Positions 22,893-35,409 are shown, counted from the stretch's first letter. The stretch: 64,000 nucleotides of DNA from Aptenodytes patagonicus (GCF_965638725.1 NC_134970.1:6678001-6742000); one strand, 5' to 3'. The notes: generated by a model not told the origin, from the letters alone. Program-made: numbers and translations.

Positions 22893-25800
22893 CTGCCGGG
22901 AGGGACAGGGACGGGGCTTGCAACGGCTGTGTGATGGGGCAGCCAGCAGCCCCACACTGTCCCACCCCATTACACAGAGCCCTTGGCCCTGGCATGCAGG
23001 CAGCACGGGGAAGGCAGCTGCCCTGTTGCAAACACCCTCTCCCTTGGAGCCAGCTACACCGTGTGCCCCTGCACGTGGAGCTGGCCAGGAAGATGGCAAA
23101 CAGCGGTCTGATCTCCGCAGGGAGGTCTGGATTCATGTCGATAGCCCACAAAGCCTGACTAAGTTGCATAAATGCACCAGAAGGCAGAAAAATCCCAGAA
23201 AATCTCTTTAGGAGGAAGAAACCAGCACATGGGACTTACTCCAGATTTACACCAGCACACCAGGGCAAACGCAAGCAAAAACACTTTCTGCAGAGACCTT
23301 CCAGCCCACAGGAAACCCATCTCCACCTTCTCTGAGCTTTTGGAGGGGACTGGGATTGCTGGTGTGACAGTGAGAGCCTGGCAACCACCTCCAGAGCAGA
23401 AAGGGGAGATGACGGCAGCTGTGAGAGCATGCCCAAGTGTCTGCTCTGCCAACCCACAAGCATTCATAGATTACAAGCCATGCCCCAAAATCATCTCACG
23501 ACACCTAAAATAAATTCAGGTCTATTCACCACCTGGCACTGAGGACTGTAAACACAGTTTTTATCCAAAGGACTGAGAAACGTGCCCTACTAGCAACAGG
23601 GGGAGAAAAACGGAAAAATAATTGAAAATTGAGATTCTTATCCAAACTGCTGAGCTGGGACCAAGGAGTAAAACCCCTTTGGGGAGAGGCACTGGGAAAA
23701 CAGCACAACTCTTGCAGTCGGGGTGCCTGCACACCCCATGCAGGTTTGGGCATCACTCTCCGTCTCTGGTATTGAGAGAGACTTTCCCCTTTTGTGTCTC
23801 TGCAAAGCCGGTGTGAACTGTGCCATTTATCTCAGGCCAAGCGTGCTTACTGGGCTTGCTCTCTTATCTAATCTGGGTCTGGGAGTTTTCTGGGTGTTTT
23901 CTGGGCATGATTGCACCGAACAGGCACTCTCCTGGTTCCCTCGAAGACCAAAGACCAAACTCTCTGCAAGTGCAGCTCAACAGACATGCCAAGGAGGCCC
24001 CAGATGAAAGATTCCCACATGCTCTGGGAGGGATGAGCATCATGGGTGTAGCCCTAAATTTCATTTGTTATCGTCCACCAGTTACCTGGTGTTACCTGTC
24101 CAGTCAAACTGCTCCCACGTGGTCCTACAACATCCCACAATGGGCAGTGCCTCACAAGGACTGCCCTGTGCTATTTCTGAGGCTTACAAGGGATGAGCAC
24201 AACCCACACAGGCTTCACAGGGGACCTTGGAGAAGGGCAAGGGCATCCCTAGGAGATGTCTCCATCTCTGGCCTCTAGAAGAGTCACCCACCTTCTCTGT
24301 GTCCTCCTTCTTGACAGACTTCAGGTTGGCTCTCAGATCCATGGAAACCTTGTGCTTGGAGCCCAGCAGAGCCCTCAGCATGGCATCGGCAGAGACGCGG
24401 ACTCGCCGCAGGGGGGGTCGCTTGAACTTTCCTCGGAGATCAAGCACTTTGATTTTCAGATCTTTAATCTGCAGGTTGAGGAAAGGAGGAGTGCGAGGTC
24501 ATCACATGGCTGCCTTGCACAAAAAGCTCCTGTGTGAAGCAGGAATCTGCCGACACCGAGCCCCAGAGGGGTCTGCGCCTCTCCTGCAGCCATGAGGACC
24601 ACCTTCACCAAGGGACTGTCCACCTGACCATAGAGGTGTTGTCATTGCCTTGCCCCAGCCTGCTCAGATGGCAGCCACACCACAAGAAGGAGCTCTCAGA
24701 CCCACAAGGGGAGACCAGAAGAATGAGGAGGTTGCCCGTGGACCCAGTGGACAGCTTGAGCTCCCTGAGGCAGGGATGAACCTTGTGGTGAGTCATGCCT
24801 TCCAGAGCAAATAGCAACCCTTAGATAAGCCTGGTGCATGTCCCACATCCAGGCTCAGCCCGGTCCATGACAGACCCCCATCGAGGCCCAAGCTACCATC
24901 TAGGAGGGAGTTAACGTCGAAGCAAACAGCCCATCCTGCCTCCTACCTCCCGAGTATTATGGTTGCATTTTGCTTCAATGTCGTATCTCTCTTCATCCAC
25001 AATTTCAACCTTCTCGTGCAGCTCCCTGCACAGGTCCTGGGGGCCAAGCACAACAGGAGAGCAGTGAGTGATGCCCCCCATGCTCCCAAGGAGCTCACTC
25101 CACCCTCAGACCTGAGAAATACCTGGAGCTGGCTCAAGGAAAGCCCACTGGTGTGCAGTGGTGTGATCCGCTCAGACAGGTATCTTTCCTTCTCTGACTG
25201 CTTGTCCACGATCTCCTGATCCCACTCCTCCTTTGCTTTTGCCAGCATCAAACTCTATGAGCACAAGTAAATGGCAGGAGTGTGAACAGACAGGCTCCTC
25301 TGTTCCCCCTAAGCCTCTTCGCACAACGTCTGTAGGATGGGACAGTCCTGTCTGCCTCCCAAACCTCCTCCCTGCTGCAGCTGTCCTCCCAAAATCACTG
25401 TGCTGCTGCAACACACATCAAAAAATCCCTACACCTTTTGTGTGGTGACCCTGAAGGCAGGGGGAACAGCAGGGCCAGCGATACCACAGGGCTGCGGTGG
25501 CAGTGGTCCCAATGGATGCTGACATCGGCACTTTCTTTGCATCGGTTTGCTCTGCTGTGGCAGTAAATGATTTTCCCAAGCCACAACCCAGGGAGCTCCC
25601 AAGCTTGTGCTGCAGAGCTGCTGGTGCACAGACACGAGGTTTGTGGCTTTAGAGCAGAAGGCATCAGAGTCTCTCCCCACCTTAGTAAAGTGGAGGTGAG
25701 GGGAGGTTTGTTTGGTGTACGGACCACAAAGCCCACATGAGTGAGGATTTTTGAGAAGACAAGAGGTGGGACCGGGAGCTGCTCCCCAGGGCCCATACTT

Positions 25801-26816
25801 CTGCCGTTCCTCATTGCTGTCCCACCGACCACGCACTTCAACCCCAGCTCCTTTTCCCCAGCAAGACAAACCCCAGGGAGTTTCCAACCCTCAGGACTCA
25901 CCTTCAACAAGAGTTTGCGTGAGGCTGTGATCTTGGATTTTCTCTAGGGGAAAGGGGAGGAAGAAAAAAAAAAGCCTTTGAAAACAAACTCACAGCAAAT
26001 GCAGAGTAGCATCAAGATCACTCCCGAAAGGAAAGGCCCTTACCTCCCTGCCGGCAGGCGCGCGTTCAGGAAGGAGCAATAAGGAACAAGAGAAGAGAAC
26101 ACAGCATCAGTGAATAAGAGTCAAAAAGAGGTGACAGTCAAGAAAAGCAACTCCTGTGATTGCAGTTGGTTTCCTTATTTCTCTATCTAATAGTTGCCAC
26201 CTGCAAGTGTGCCAGTTCTGAGACGACAGTGCTCTCTGGAAATGGAGTGGGTGCTCAGGGCCACTGCTCAGAAAGCCAAAATGCCACTCAAACGCAGCAT
26301 GCAAGCTGTCACGGTGCCCATCATGCCAGCCCCAGCTCAGTCCCTGTGGTTCGGACCACAACACCCTCATTCACACGCTCCCCGCGCAGCCAGGGACTGG
26401 CACGCAGGATGCTTGGATCCTGTTCAGGTTGGCAGGGCTGGGGCATCTCCGTGTCGTTGCTTGATGAAAACCTTGCAGGGAGGTTTCTCCCTTCTGTTCA
26501 CGATGGGGAATATGTTATATTTGTACGATGTGCTATGAAGAGCCTCACGGCAAAGCGAGTGGTGCTGCCTACCTCGGATCCCTATTTTGGGATCTAGGAA
26601 AGCTCCAAGGTTTGAATCGGGACATAGAAATGGCTAACAATTTTTATTTAAAGACAGTTTTTGCAAGGGGAATGGCACAGAGGTCTCGAGCATGGGCTGG
26701 TCTCCCAGCAGAACCCCCCCAAAACCAGACAAGCTCAGCCAGCACCAGCAGCCCAGCGGCCAGGCGAGGATTTAGTGAAATCCAAGGGAAACTCGTGCTA
26801 CTTACGGCTCTGGCAT
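22785..26816 (-). CDS. TNNI1: TNNI1, troponin I, slow skeletal muscle (187 aa)
   Basis: Slow skeletal troponin I is the inhibitory subunit of the thin-filament troponin complex; it binds actin, TnC and TnT and blocks actomyosin ATPase at low calcium. Seven minus-strand coding exons join in frame: 26816-26806, 26047-26044 (4 nt), 25943-25902, 25254-25123, 25036-24947, 24468-24292, 22892-22785. The sum is 564 nt, 187 codons plus stop, exactly the vertebrate slow TnI length. Visible segments are the N-terminal [15 protein letters not shown], the TnT-binding helix around residues 50-95, the inhibitory region [12 protein letters not shown] at 106-117, the switch segment [16 protein letters not shown] at 118-133, and the conserved C-terminus [21 protein letters not shown]. 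The cardiac-type N-terminal extension is absent, which excludes TNNI3. The sequence matches slow rather than fast TnI at the N-terminus and C-terminus. Expression is expected in slow fibres and embryonic heart. Confidence 0.97.
24292..24468 (-). CDS. TNNI1: TNNI1 coding exon (inhibitory and switch regions)
   Basis: 59 codons, from [20 protein letters not shown] to SVKKEDTEK. It contains the basic inhibitory peptide and the TnC-binding switch helix. Acceptor CAACCTGCAG, donor AAG|GTGGGT. Confidence 0.97.
24947..25036 (-). CDS. TNNI1: TNNI1 coding exon (TnT-binding helix)
   Basis: 30 codons, [20 protein letters not shown] then [10 protein letters not shown]. Part of the heptad-repeat helix that pairs with TnT. 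Acceptor GGCCCCCAG, donor GAG|GTAGGA. Confidence 0.97.
25123..25254 (-). CDS. TNNI1: TNNI1 coding exon
   Basis: 44 codons, [20 protein letters not shown] to GLSLSQLQ. Acceptor CTCATAG has a weak pyrimidine tract; donor CAG|GTATTT. Confidence 0.96.
25902..25943 (-). CDS. TNNI1: TNNI1 coding exon (42 nt)
   Basis: 14 codons [14 protein letters not shown], the conserved TnC-binding N-terminal segment. Acceptor CCTTTCCCCTAG after a long pyrimidine tract; donor AAG|GTGAGT. Confidence 0.95.
26044..26047 (-). CDS. TNNI1: TNNI1 4-nt microexon (GGAG)
   Basis: Minus strand reads CCGGCAG|GGAG|GTAAGG. The upstream exon ends ATG-CCA-GAG-CC and the downstream exon starts AGA-AAA. Only an insertion of 3n+1 bases keeps frame, and GGAG gives Met-Pro-Glu-Pro-Glu-Arg-Lys, as expected for slow TnI. 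Skipping it gives a stop after 16 codons. The 100-nt intron that follows ends in a strong pyrimidine tract. Confidence 0.78.
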
Positions 26817-26836
26817 TGCGGCGTCACACTGTTCAC
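26806..26836 (-). CDS. TNNI1: TNNI1 first coding exon (start codon)
   Basis: A 31-nt exon with acceptor GTTTTTGCAG and donor CC|GTAAGT. It holds 20 nt of 5' UTR, then ATG at 26816-26814 and 11 coding bases (Met-Pro-Glu plus two bases). Confidence 0.9.
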
Positions 26837-29066
26837 CTGCAAAAACAACGGGAAAGAAGATGAAACAAGGGAGCAAATCCCAAATCCGCCCGAACCCAGA
26901 AAGTGGCGGTGGGATGCTCCTGAGGTCCGGTGCTGCCCCATGCTGTCAGCGGAGGGAAGCAACTCTGCAGCCTCGCCATCCTGCTGTGAAACACCAAGAC
27001 AAACCGCCCAGCTCCGAGGAAACCTTATTTCGGGCAAGCTCCAACCTGTTTCCAGCCGGCCCTGCAGGACTCGGTCTCCTGCTCCTCGGGGGTTTTCCCA
27101 AGCACCGAGCTGCTCGCCCGCCAGCTGCATCGCCCACCCCAGCTCGGGGCGAGGGGACAGAGGCGAGCGTGGCTGGAAAGCTCTGGAGAAACGGGGCGCC
27201 TCGGGGCTCCCCACGCTGTGTCGGCTCGGGGAGTCCCATCCCACAGCTCCCCGTGGGCAACCGCAAGGATGGTGGAGCCAAAACCCATCTCGAGAGCGAC
27301 AGAGCAAGGAGCAACAAGTCATGGCCAAGCGGCTGAGCAGATTCCTTTAGCATCCGCGTCCCTGGTGAAACACTCACGGTTTCTTATTTTAAATTTGCTT
27401 GGTAATCCTATGCCCTGGCAGCTGCTTCAAAATGCACTGCCTCGCTAGCTGCCCCAGCACCGCCTCTAACACTTCCCTCTCTTGCCAAGAAGCCGGGGCT
27501 CCGCGTAACTTTGAGTAATAGAAAAATGTGTGGGAAAATGCCAATCAATTTATTTTTTTTCTGTTTCCAACCACGAGTGACAAACTGAAGCCACATTTCA
27601 GAAAGAAACAGCATTTTCCAGTGGTGGGTTTAGTCCTTTTCCTTAGAACTGAAATGGCAAAGCTGGGATTTTTTTGCCTTGATGTCTCCACATCCCCCTA
27701 AATTTGGAAACTGTTTTAAACCCCAAAGATTCCCGCTGGGGGAAAGACAAAGGAATAATTCTGGTCTCAAACAGCTGCTCCCAGATACGCATGAGCCCGT
27801 GCTGAGCAAATCTCAGTGTGCCTTCAGGAGCAGCTCACCTCCCAGCTCCGTCTGCTTGTCCCTGTGCCCTCCCCGTGTCCCCCGCTGCCTGGCCAGAGCC
27901 ATGGCCTGAAGGAATGAGTTTGTGGGGGAAATGCCATATAATCCCAGCAGGAATCATCTCCCCCGGAGCCTGCCAGATCCCTGGATTTACAAAGAAAAAC
28001 CCCAAGAACAGGAATTTTTTTTCCTCTCAAAAGCCACATCAGTCAGACGCAGCCAGAGCTGCCCTTTTGGAGGTTTTTGGTGATACGACAAATGTCCCAG
28101 AGGACACGCAGGGAAGGCGGCTCCTCTTGCCTGACACCGGTACACTGGGCAGGTTGGGTCCCTGATTTAGTCTGGGGGAGGCAGAAAAGCCTTTGGCTGT
28201 CTGGAGGCGAGCAAGGGCTGGGCGAAGCCTCTCAGCGTCTCCCGCCTTCCCTGTTGGAGCAAAGCCCAGCGTCCCTTAGAAGGTGGGACACACACCGCAC
28301 CTCGGGCTGATGACCTCTACCAAGGTCAATCAATTTTTAGGGCCAGATATTTCTAAATTGGCTTCCCAGAGGACAGCCAGGGCTCATCTAGGCTGGTAGG
28401 ACGTCCCCAGCAATCTCGTGCAGGGACTTTTGGGCTCCCGCCTGATCTGGAGCATCCACAAGAGACTTTGTTCTCTGATGGGGACGAGAGGATCTGGACA
28501 AGCTAATTCTGCACTGTTTGCATGCCCCCGGCTGTGAAAAGCTTAAAAAGCTTATTAAACCATTAAATCACGGAAATCCTTAAAAGAAATAACCCCAAGC
28601 CAATCCTGACATGCTCTCCCATCCCAGGGAACCGGACACATACCACAAACACACGCCCGGCCAAGGCGATGCCCCACACACACTGCTCGCAACCCCAGAC
28701 CTCACCTCCCTGGTCACACAAGTGAGCGTGAGCAGTCAGGCTAGGACACACGGGCAAATGCTCCCCAAAATGGTTCTGTTTGTTTGCCAGTTTTCAGCAA
28801 AATTGAGCAAATCTCAGCTCCAATGCCAGGCTGGGGATTTTAGGGGCATTTCTTCCCATTGTGGTCTCACCAGTCCTCTCTCCAAGAGCAGAGAAAATGT
28901 CTGAGCAACCTCAGTCAGGGGGAGAAATTCAGACAAATTCATGTGCTGGGGGCTCCTCTCTGCCACGCCGCCACGTGCAATACCGGTGGTCTCATGCTCG
29001 CGCCCGTGTTGCCTCTAGCACCCCAGGGGAGTCACGGGTGGGGGGACCCCTGGGACAGCACCTTAC
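26837..29066 (-). other. TNNI1: TNNI1 intron(s) in the 5' UTR
   Basis: About 2.2 kb without recognisable coding sequence. Mammalian TNNI1 has more than one untranslated 5' exon, so a second small UTR exon may lie here (for example ending at a donor CAGGGAG|GTGAGG near 28705). Untranslated exons cannot be identified reliably from sequence alone. Confidence 0.5.
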
Positions 29067-29118
29067 CTCAGGGCTGTGCAGGAGGGAGGTGATGCCTGGC
29101 CTCTGGAGAGCCGCACAC
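29067..29118 (-). other. TNNI1: TNNI1 untranslated exon 1 (approximate)
   Basis: On the minus strand a TATA-like ATTTAATA (29153-29146) is followed about 30 bp later by a probable start and then a consensus donor TGAG|GTAAGG (exon end 29067). The 5' boundary is an estimate. Confidence 0.55.
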
Positions 29119-29200
29119 TGCCAGGGACCGGCAGTGGAGGGGGAGTATTAAATCGCAGCCTGCCTGCAAGTGGTCGGTAAAAATAGCACAAATCCCCTCT
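29119..29200 (-). promoter_or_regulatory. TNNI1: TNNI1 core promoter candidate
   Basis: ATTTAATA TATA-like element at 29146-29153 (minus strand), about 80 nt upstream of the exon 1 donor and 2.3 kb upstream of the start codon. Confidence 0.5.
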
Positions 29201-29646
29201 TGTGTGCACACATTTGCCACGAGCCCCGGCGCCCCATGACATGCTGCACACACCTGGGGCACCATCTCGAACACAGGACGACACGTGCACATCACCCGTG
29301 CACGTTAGTGCACCCATGTTTTGTTGCACCCATGACCCCCATGCGATTCGGTGAATTCTTGTGCTGTTTGCACGTGAATCACCCCAGCTTGGCCGGCACT
29401 CGCTGCCCGACGCCTTACTCACATGCGTGTTGCGTGTGAGCACGCAGACATGCCGGGTCAGGCTGACCGTGGTGCAATGGCAATGCCCATGCAGACGGGG
29501 TGTATTCATGGCACATCTGCCTTGCTCCTCTCCAATGTAAACCAGCATCAGAGATGCTGGAAAAGCCCTGAGTCTGCAAGGAGGCAAGAACCATGAGCCG
29601 AAACACTGCAGTGCTTTTTCTTTGCAGAAAATCTCCTGAATTCTTT

Positions 29647-29690
29647 TCACTTTCTTTTTTTTCTTTTATTTCTTTTCTTTTTTTCTTTCA
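29647..29690. repeat. Low-complexity T/C tract
   Basis: Pyrimidine tract of irregular CTTTT/TTTCT units, about 0.5 kb upstream of the TNNI1 promoter. Confidence 0.7.
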
Positions 29691-30199
29691 GAAAGTCTCT
29701 GAAGGGGACGGGGGGTTGTGAGCAGCCTGGAGAGCTGATGTGGTGCTGACCCCCATGCACGATGGTGCACACACGCCCTGCAACACTGCAAGCACAGAGT
29801 GATGTCCCCACGGGAGCGCTGGCTGAGGGCCTTCCCTGGAGCCACCAGAGCTGCCAGAGCAGGAGGGCAAAACCATCCCGGGCCAGGATAGGGCACATCA
29901 TTGCCAAGGGGTGGTGGGGTAAAACAGAAAAGGTGGGGTTATGGCATCAGGCCAGATAATCGGTTGGGACCAAGGATGGGGCAGTCCCCTCTTTGGGGAG
30001 CAGGACCATCCAGACTTGCCCAGCACAGCACAGCAGGTTGGGATGCTCGAGCAACTTTCAGCCCCTCACAAGCCCTGATGTTTTCCCCATGAAATTCCTG
30101 AAAAGCAGCAAAAACGCTGCTGTCTTGCCCCCCCTGCACCCCGCAAAGTCCCTTGCAAAGCCCCTTGCCCAGTGTCCCCGCAGAGGGAGGCTTCACGCG

Positions 30200-30345
30200 G
30201 CAGAGGACCGCAGGGGCAGGTCACACCTGTTCCCTGGGATATTTTTAGGGGCAAGTTTAGGAGCAAACAATTCCCAGCGTGCGGCCCAGCAAGGATAAAA
30301 TACCGGATGCCCGGTATTTTAATCCTGAGGCTATTATGGTCGCAG
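30200..30345 (-). promoter_or_regulatory. TNNI1: Candidate slow-muscle upstream enhancer (SURE-like) of TNNI1
   Basis: About 1.1 kb upstream of the TNNI1 start there is an E-box CACCTG (30224-30229), followed within 12 bp by a MEF2-type TATTTTTAG (30240-30248). A further AT-rich GGTATTTTAATCC lies near 30313-30325. Established knowledge: mammalian TNNI1 carries a slow upstream regulatory element roughly 0.8-1 kb upstream with E-box, CCAC and MEF2 sites. The match in position and motif pair is inference. Confidence 0.42.
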
Positions 30346-33300
30346 AGGGACATGCAGCTGCATGTGCGGGGCAGCTCCCATGATGGAGAGCAAAGACAGC
30401 CCCCCTGTCCTGCAGAGCAGGGGACGCATGGCCGCCTTCCCCAGCTCCTTCCCCACTGCCTGGACACCAACGGGGGAGCTGTGCCCTGGTGGGGGGCAAT
30501 GCAGCAGCCCCCAAGCTGGTGTGAGGTCAGTGACGGTGGCGGTGGCAGTCCCATCCTTATTTGACCTGCACTAGTCAAGTCCCAGCAAGCACAGGAGAAA
30601 CCCCCCCTGCGCCCACCCTCCTCGAGGGCCCCTCCAAGGACGTTTCCCTTTCCCCGGCTCCAAGCACCAGTGCAGCGGATCTGCTCCCAGCCGCCGAGGA
30701 GGAGGCTTTATACCAGCCCCGTCAGACCTTTATAAGGCAAAAGCCCCCGCAGGGCCATGCCTCCAGCATCTTTCCTCCCGGCTGCCTTGGGATTGTTTTC
30801 GGAGCACAGAGGAGCCAAAATTAGCCGGTGACAAAGGCGTTGCATTCCCCGCAGCGTGCCCCGGTGACCGGACCAGCTCCCACTGCCTGGGGGACGGGGG
30901 CTGCTTCGGATGCCATTTGCTCCAGTCTCAGGTTTCGTCCTCTGCTGGGACCTGGAGTGAGGAGGAGGAAAGGGCAGGCAAGGGATGGGGTAGCAGGACC
31001 CCTTGATTTGGGGCTTCAGCATTAGTTTCAAAGCCCTGGTGCTGCCATGAGGGGCTGGCAGCAGGACTGTCAGGAGCCCAGGACCTCCCCATCCCTCCTC
31101 TCCAGCTGACATGATGAGGACATTTTGGGTCTCCATCCCTGGCTCGCAACAGCAATGAGCTGCCTCAAGATGAAGGGTTGTTTTATTAGGTACCACCTGA
31201 GGTTGTGGGTACCCCCCTGAGCTGCTGGCAGGTAGGAAGGGGACAGGCTGGAAATCTATGGGGCAGACCAGTGCTGAGGCCAAATTCCAAGCAAAATAAT
31301 ATCCCCCCATTCCTGGGAGCCACAGATTCAAGTGAAGGTTTCCCCATGGGCTGCCACCGAGGGGATGGATGCCAACGGAAAATTCCCAGAGAGCTGTAAA
31401 AGGGGAGGCCAGACCCACCCAGGACCAAGTCCCCAGGGACAGCCCGCTTGTCCCTAAACGTCCCAGTGGTCCTACAGGTCACCTGTGCTCGGTCTCTTAC
31501 GAGTGGATAACCTTGCATGTGTTTAGATGGATGTGGGCAGTTTCTCTCTCCCTCTGGACATGCTGAGTCCCTGGAGGGTGTTGGTGCTCCCTCATCATTG
31601 GGCATCAGCCCCACAAGCATGGCAGGGGCTACCACAGCTGCCCTCCAGCTTCAGGAGAACTGCACTGGGGCTGCAATGATCCCTGGCTCCTTAAGATGTT
31701 GAGCCTCCAAATTCAAAGGTATCTGACCCGTGTGAGCAGTTTGGTTGCCCCATGTGAAGCCTATTTCCCTGAAGAAGCAGACTTGCAGCAGTGCTGGAGG
31801 GATCCCTTTCCCTCCTCAAGGCCCTGGAGCCATCCCACCCATCCTGTCCTTGCCCTTTTCCAAGCACCGTCTTCATTTCGTCAACCCCGATGGCATTCAC
31901 AAAGACAACGGGCTTCCTAGGGCATCCAGGACAGACTTAGAAACAACAGCTGAGCCTCTATTGTCCTCTGGGACCTCATCCTCTAAACACGTCCATCCCA
32001 CCCCTTAGCTGCCATGCTCAGAGCCAGCCCCAAATGCCGGGGCGGATGGCAGGAGCCCACCAGCTGCCTCAGGTTTCTCACTGGGCTGGGACAGAGGATC
32101 CCCACAGACTCACCATGGGTGGGAGAAGGTTTTCCCTCTGTGGAACAGCTCAGGGGCACGGGGACATTGAGGTCACCTCCTACAAGCAAGGTGATTGCAA
32201 GGTTGCAGGACCGCAGTGTCACGTTGCAATGAAGTTGTGAGGGTCCGTGTGACTTGTCCTGATGAAACGGTCCCTGCCTGGGTGTTTTTCCTGCAGATCA
32301 TCCGGCAGCTCTCACTCCTCATGAGCTGCCAGAAAGGATCCAGCTAGTCCCAAGTGCTCCGTCAATTTGTGACAGCAGAGGGTGACAGCCTTCTGGGGAT
32401 GCTCTCCAATAATCAATGTTTTTTGTAGCCCTGCAAAGGATTTCCTCAGCCTGCTGCATCTGTGAGTCTTACCAAACTTGGGTGATGCCCCGAGGCATCA
32501 AAGCAGAGCTGGCAGTGGGGACAGCCGTGGAGACAGAAAGTGGACCAGAATTTGGATGATCATCACAGCCCAATCTGGGAACCAGCGAGGCCCCAGGCCA
32601 GACCCCAAACATGCCCCATGGCGCTGAGACACCTCTCCCAGCTCAGGTTTCTGCCCTGCCGATCTTCACCCCATTGCATCAGCCCCACCAGAGCACCCAT
32701 GCCTCCCACCGCCCGGTGGGGCAGAGGCTCCTCATCCATTTGGGATGTGCTGCTCCATGTCCTGGGCTCCAAGGGCAAGCATAGCTGCTCCTGCAGCTGG
32801 AGAGCCCTGTCTTCTCCAGCCATGGCCTCCTGCTCTGGGAACCTCTACCTGGCTGGACACCATCTTGCACGTGGTGCAGCTGGGGACAGTGCCTGTGTTC
32901 AGCCTCTTCATCCATGGGCATGAGACTTGCTCTTCCCACTTTGCACGGCTGCAGGCAGCAAATCCTTGTGGAAGCAGCTGTGGAGCTGGATCCAAAATCA
33001 GGACAATTTTCACAAAACGGGAGAAATACCTTCCACTTCTAGAAATATTGTGGGACAAGTTGTTTTTCTCAGCTTGAATGCTTTGGGAAGACTTGAAATG
33101 TTTGCAGAAAGTGCCAAAGCTGAGGAGGGGTCTCTCAAAGCTAAGTAGTTCTTTACGAACAGCACATGCTCCCTGCCTCATGCCATTGGCATGTAGAAAA
33201 GTCTTTATTAAATAAGGAGGAATTATCTGCTTTGGGATAGTGGAAAGACATTATTAAAATGGAGCTGAGCCACCCACTGAAGACTTTAAGCTTTCCGTGG

Positions 33301-35409
33301 TTTTGCCAACTGACACATGAAACCTTCCCAATGTTGATCTTGTCGAATCTTATAAACAAGAGGAGGATATTAGCTGTTCTGTCTGTGTTAATGGGCTGAC
33401 ACAGTTCAACAGCAATGTCAGTTTAAATATCCTAAAAACCAGCCTGGTTTTCAGCCTAAGGCAAAATATTTCACAGGAAAAAAAAAGACTATTCCCAATA
33501 ATCCAAAATTTCAGGCCCAGGCAGGGACCCTGACACACTTTTTAGACGTTTTCAGGGTATTTCCAGGCCCTCCCATCCGTCTCTGAGACACGCATCTCAG
33601 CATCCCCTTTTGCCGCAAGGCTGGGCTGAGCCACCCCCATCACCAGGGCAGCCTGGCGACTCATGATCAGGGACAGTGGGTGACGGACGGGCGCTGGCGT
33701 GTATTCAGCTCCGTTGCTGCCCTCTGCAGCTCCAGCAACGCCTGGCCGCTATTTTTGTTTCTTCATGCGGTGCCAGGAGGGGCGGTGGGCCCCTTCCCTC
33801 CCACCAGCTCCCGCAGCCCCAGCTCCACTGGTGGGTGATGCTCACAACCACATTCATCACCCACCGCCTCCTCTACCTCCCTGGGACACCCTCGCCAAGA
33901 GACTACGTCAGGACATTGGAGGTGGGGAATTAATACACGTGCAATCCCTGCAATCCATGCCTGGACCCCCCTCAGCATTCCAAGCTCTGTGTTACGGACG
34001 ACAGCATTTCTTCCTACGCTCAAACTCAAGAGGACTTTATTGGAGGTGGCCAAACCCACCACAGCAGTGGCGTGGATGTCCCAGCTGTTTGCTCCCCCAG
34101 AGCACGGGCGTGCAGACCTGGCAGGGCACAGGGCAGCTCCCCAGCCTGGCACTGCCTGGGGCACGTTCTGGTTTCCAGAATGAAATCCAGTGATTTAGGA
34201 ATTATAATTAAGGATGGTCAGCAATGCAATAATTTTAGGAGCATCTGAAGGAAGCCAGACACTTGACCCAAAGCTAAAAAAAAAAATACTGCTTGCTGCA
34301 ACTGTGATTTTTTTTACTTTTCATTTTTATCTGAGGAAAAACCACCCCCAAACTACACCAATGTTCACAGGAGAAGCGAGGCACTGCCAGTCTCCCCGCA
34401 GGGCACACAATGGTGGAGGAGGTACACACGGTCTCACCTGCCAAAAAGCATTGGCACCATCATGCTGCAAACCGCTGTCTTGGCAGCGTGACCCCCACTG
34501 CCTTCACTGGCTGCTGGGGGGTCCAGCCAACCCCAAACTGACCCCAAAGCCAGGGCTGGGCGCTGGGATTTCGTCAAGTGGAAAAAAGGGCCCCGAAGCT
34601 CCCCCCGCCACATCCCCTGCACCTGACCTCACCCTCGCAGTGTTGCATGAAGGGTGCTAGCCTCAGCACCCATGGGTGCTGGCAGAGTCCCTGGCCCAGG
34701 GGTGGAGGCACAGGGCAGCCCCCATCCTGCACAGAGGAGCCCCAGCACCGGGGCATCCTCCAAGCAGTGTGGGGAGGGTTGATGGAGCAGGGGCACTTCA
34801 GGGCTGGGAGCAGCAGAGCCGGCTTTTCAGGCTCCTGCCTTTGAACTCAGGCAGCTCTAGGGCACCTCACTCCATTTTGGGGCTCAGCGCGCAGTCCCAG
34901 CTCTGCTTGGTGTCCCCGGCGCAGTGGTCCCCAGGAGCCAGCCCCTCCTCGCAGCGGGAGCCAGTGTGCTGGGGGGGGCTGCGAGGCCACATGCCTCCCA
35001 ACCACCTGCCGTGCCTCGGTTTCCCCACCCCCAGGGTCATTAGAAACGCTTCCCATGTGTCCTCTCCCTGCTTTTCGGGCTGGCTGGAAGAGCCCTGAGA
35101 GTTCCCTTGCATCCCTAACTCTGTGCAAATAGTCAGTTGAAAATACTTTCGCAGTGCTTGGCCTCCTGCAAGGCTCCTAAGGCCCTTCGCTCCCCACGCG
35201 TGCTTTCCCCTGCAAACCCGGTTGCTCCCTGAGCCCCTGCCTGCAGGAGATTTTCCCTCGGGTAAAATCACCCCATTTACCCAACTTCACGCACCAACAC
35301 TGAGCCCCATCCGGGCCAGCAGCGTGCTGGCACCATGTTACTGGTGATGGAGGATGCACCAGCCGCCGGCCCCATCCCTGCTCCGCTGTCTGGCCGAGTC
35401 TTCTGGCTG
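30346..35409. other. Intergenic, TNNI1 upstream / PHLDA3 downstream
   Basis: No exon recognised. Two minus-strand AATAAA motifs (33203-33208 region and 34036-34041) have no assignable upstream exon. Open frames on both strands show no family similarity and reflect GC bias. Confidence 0.55.
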
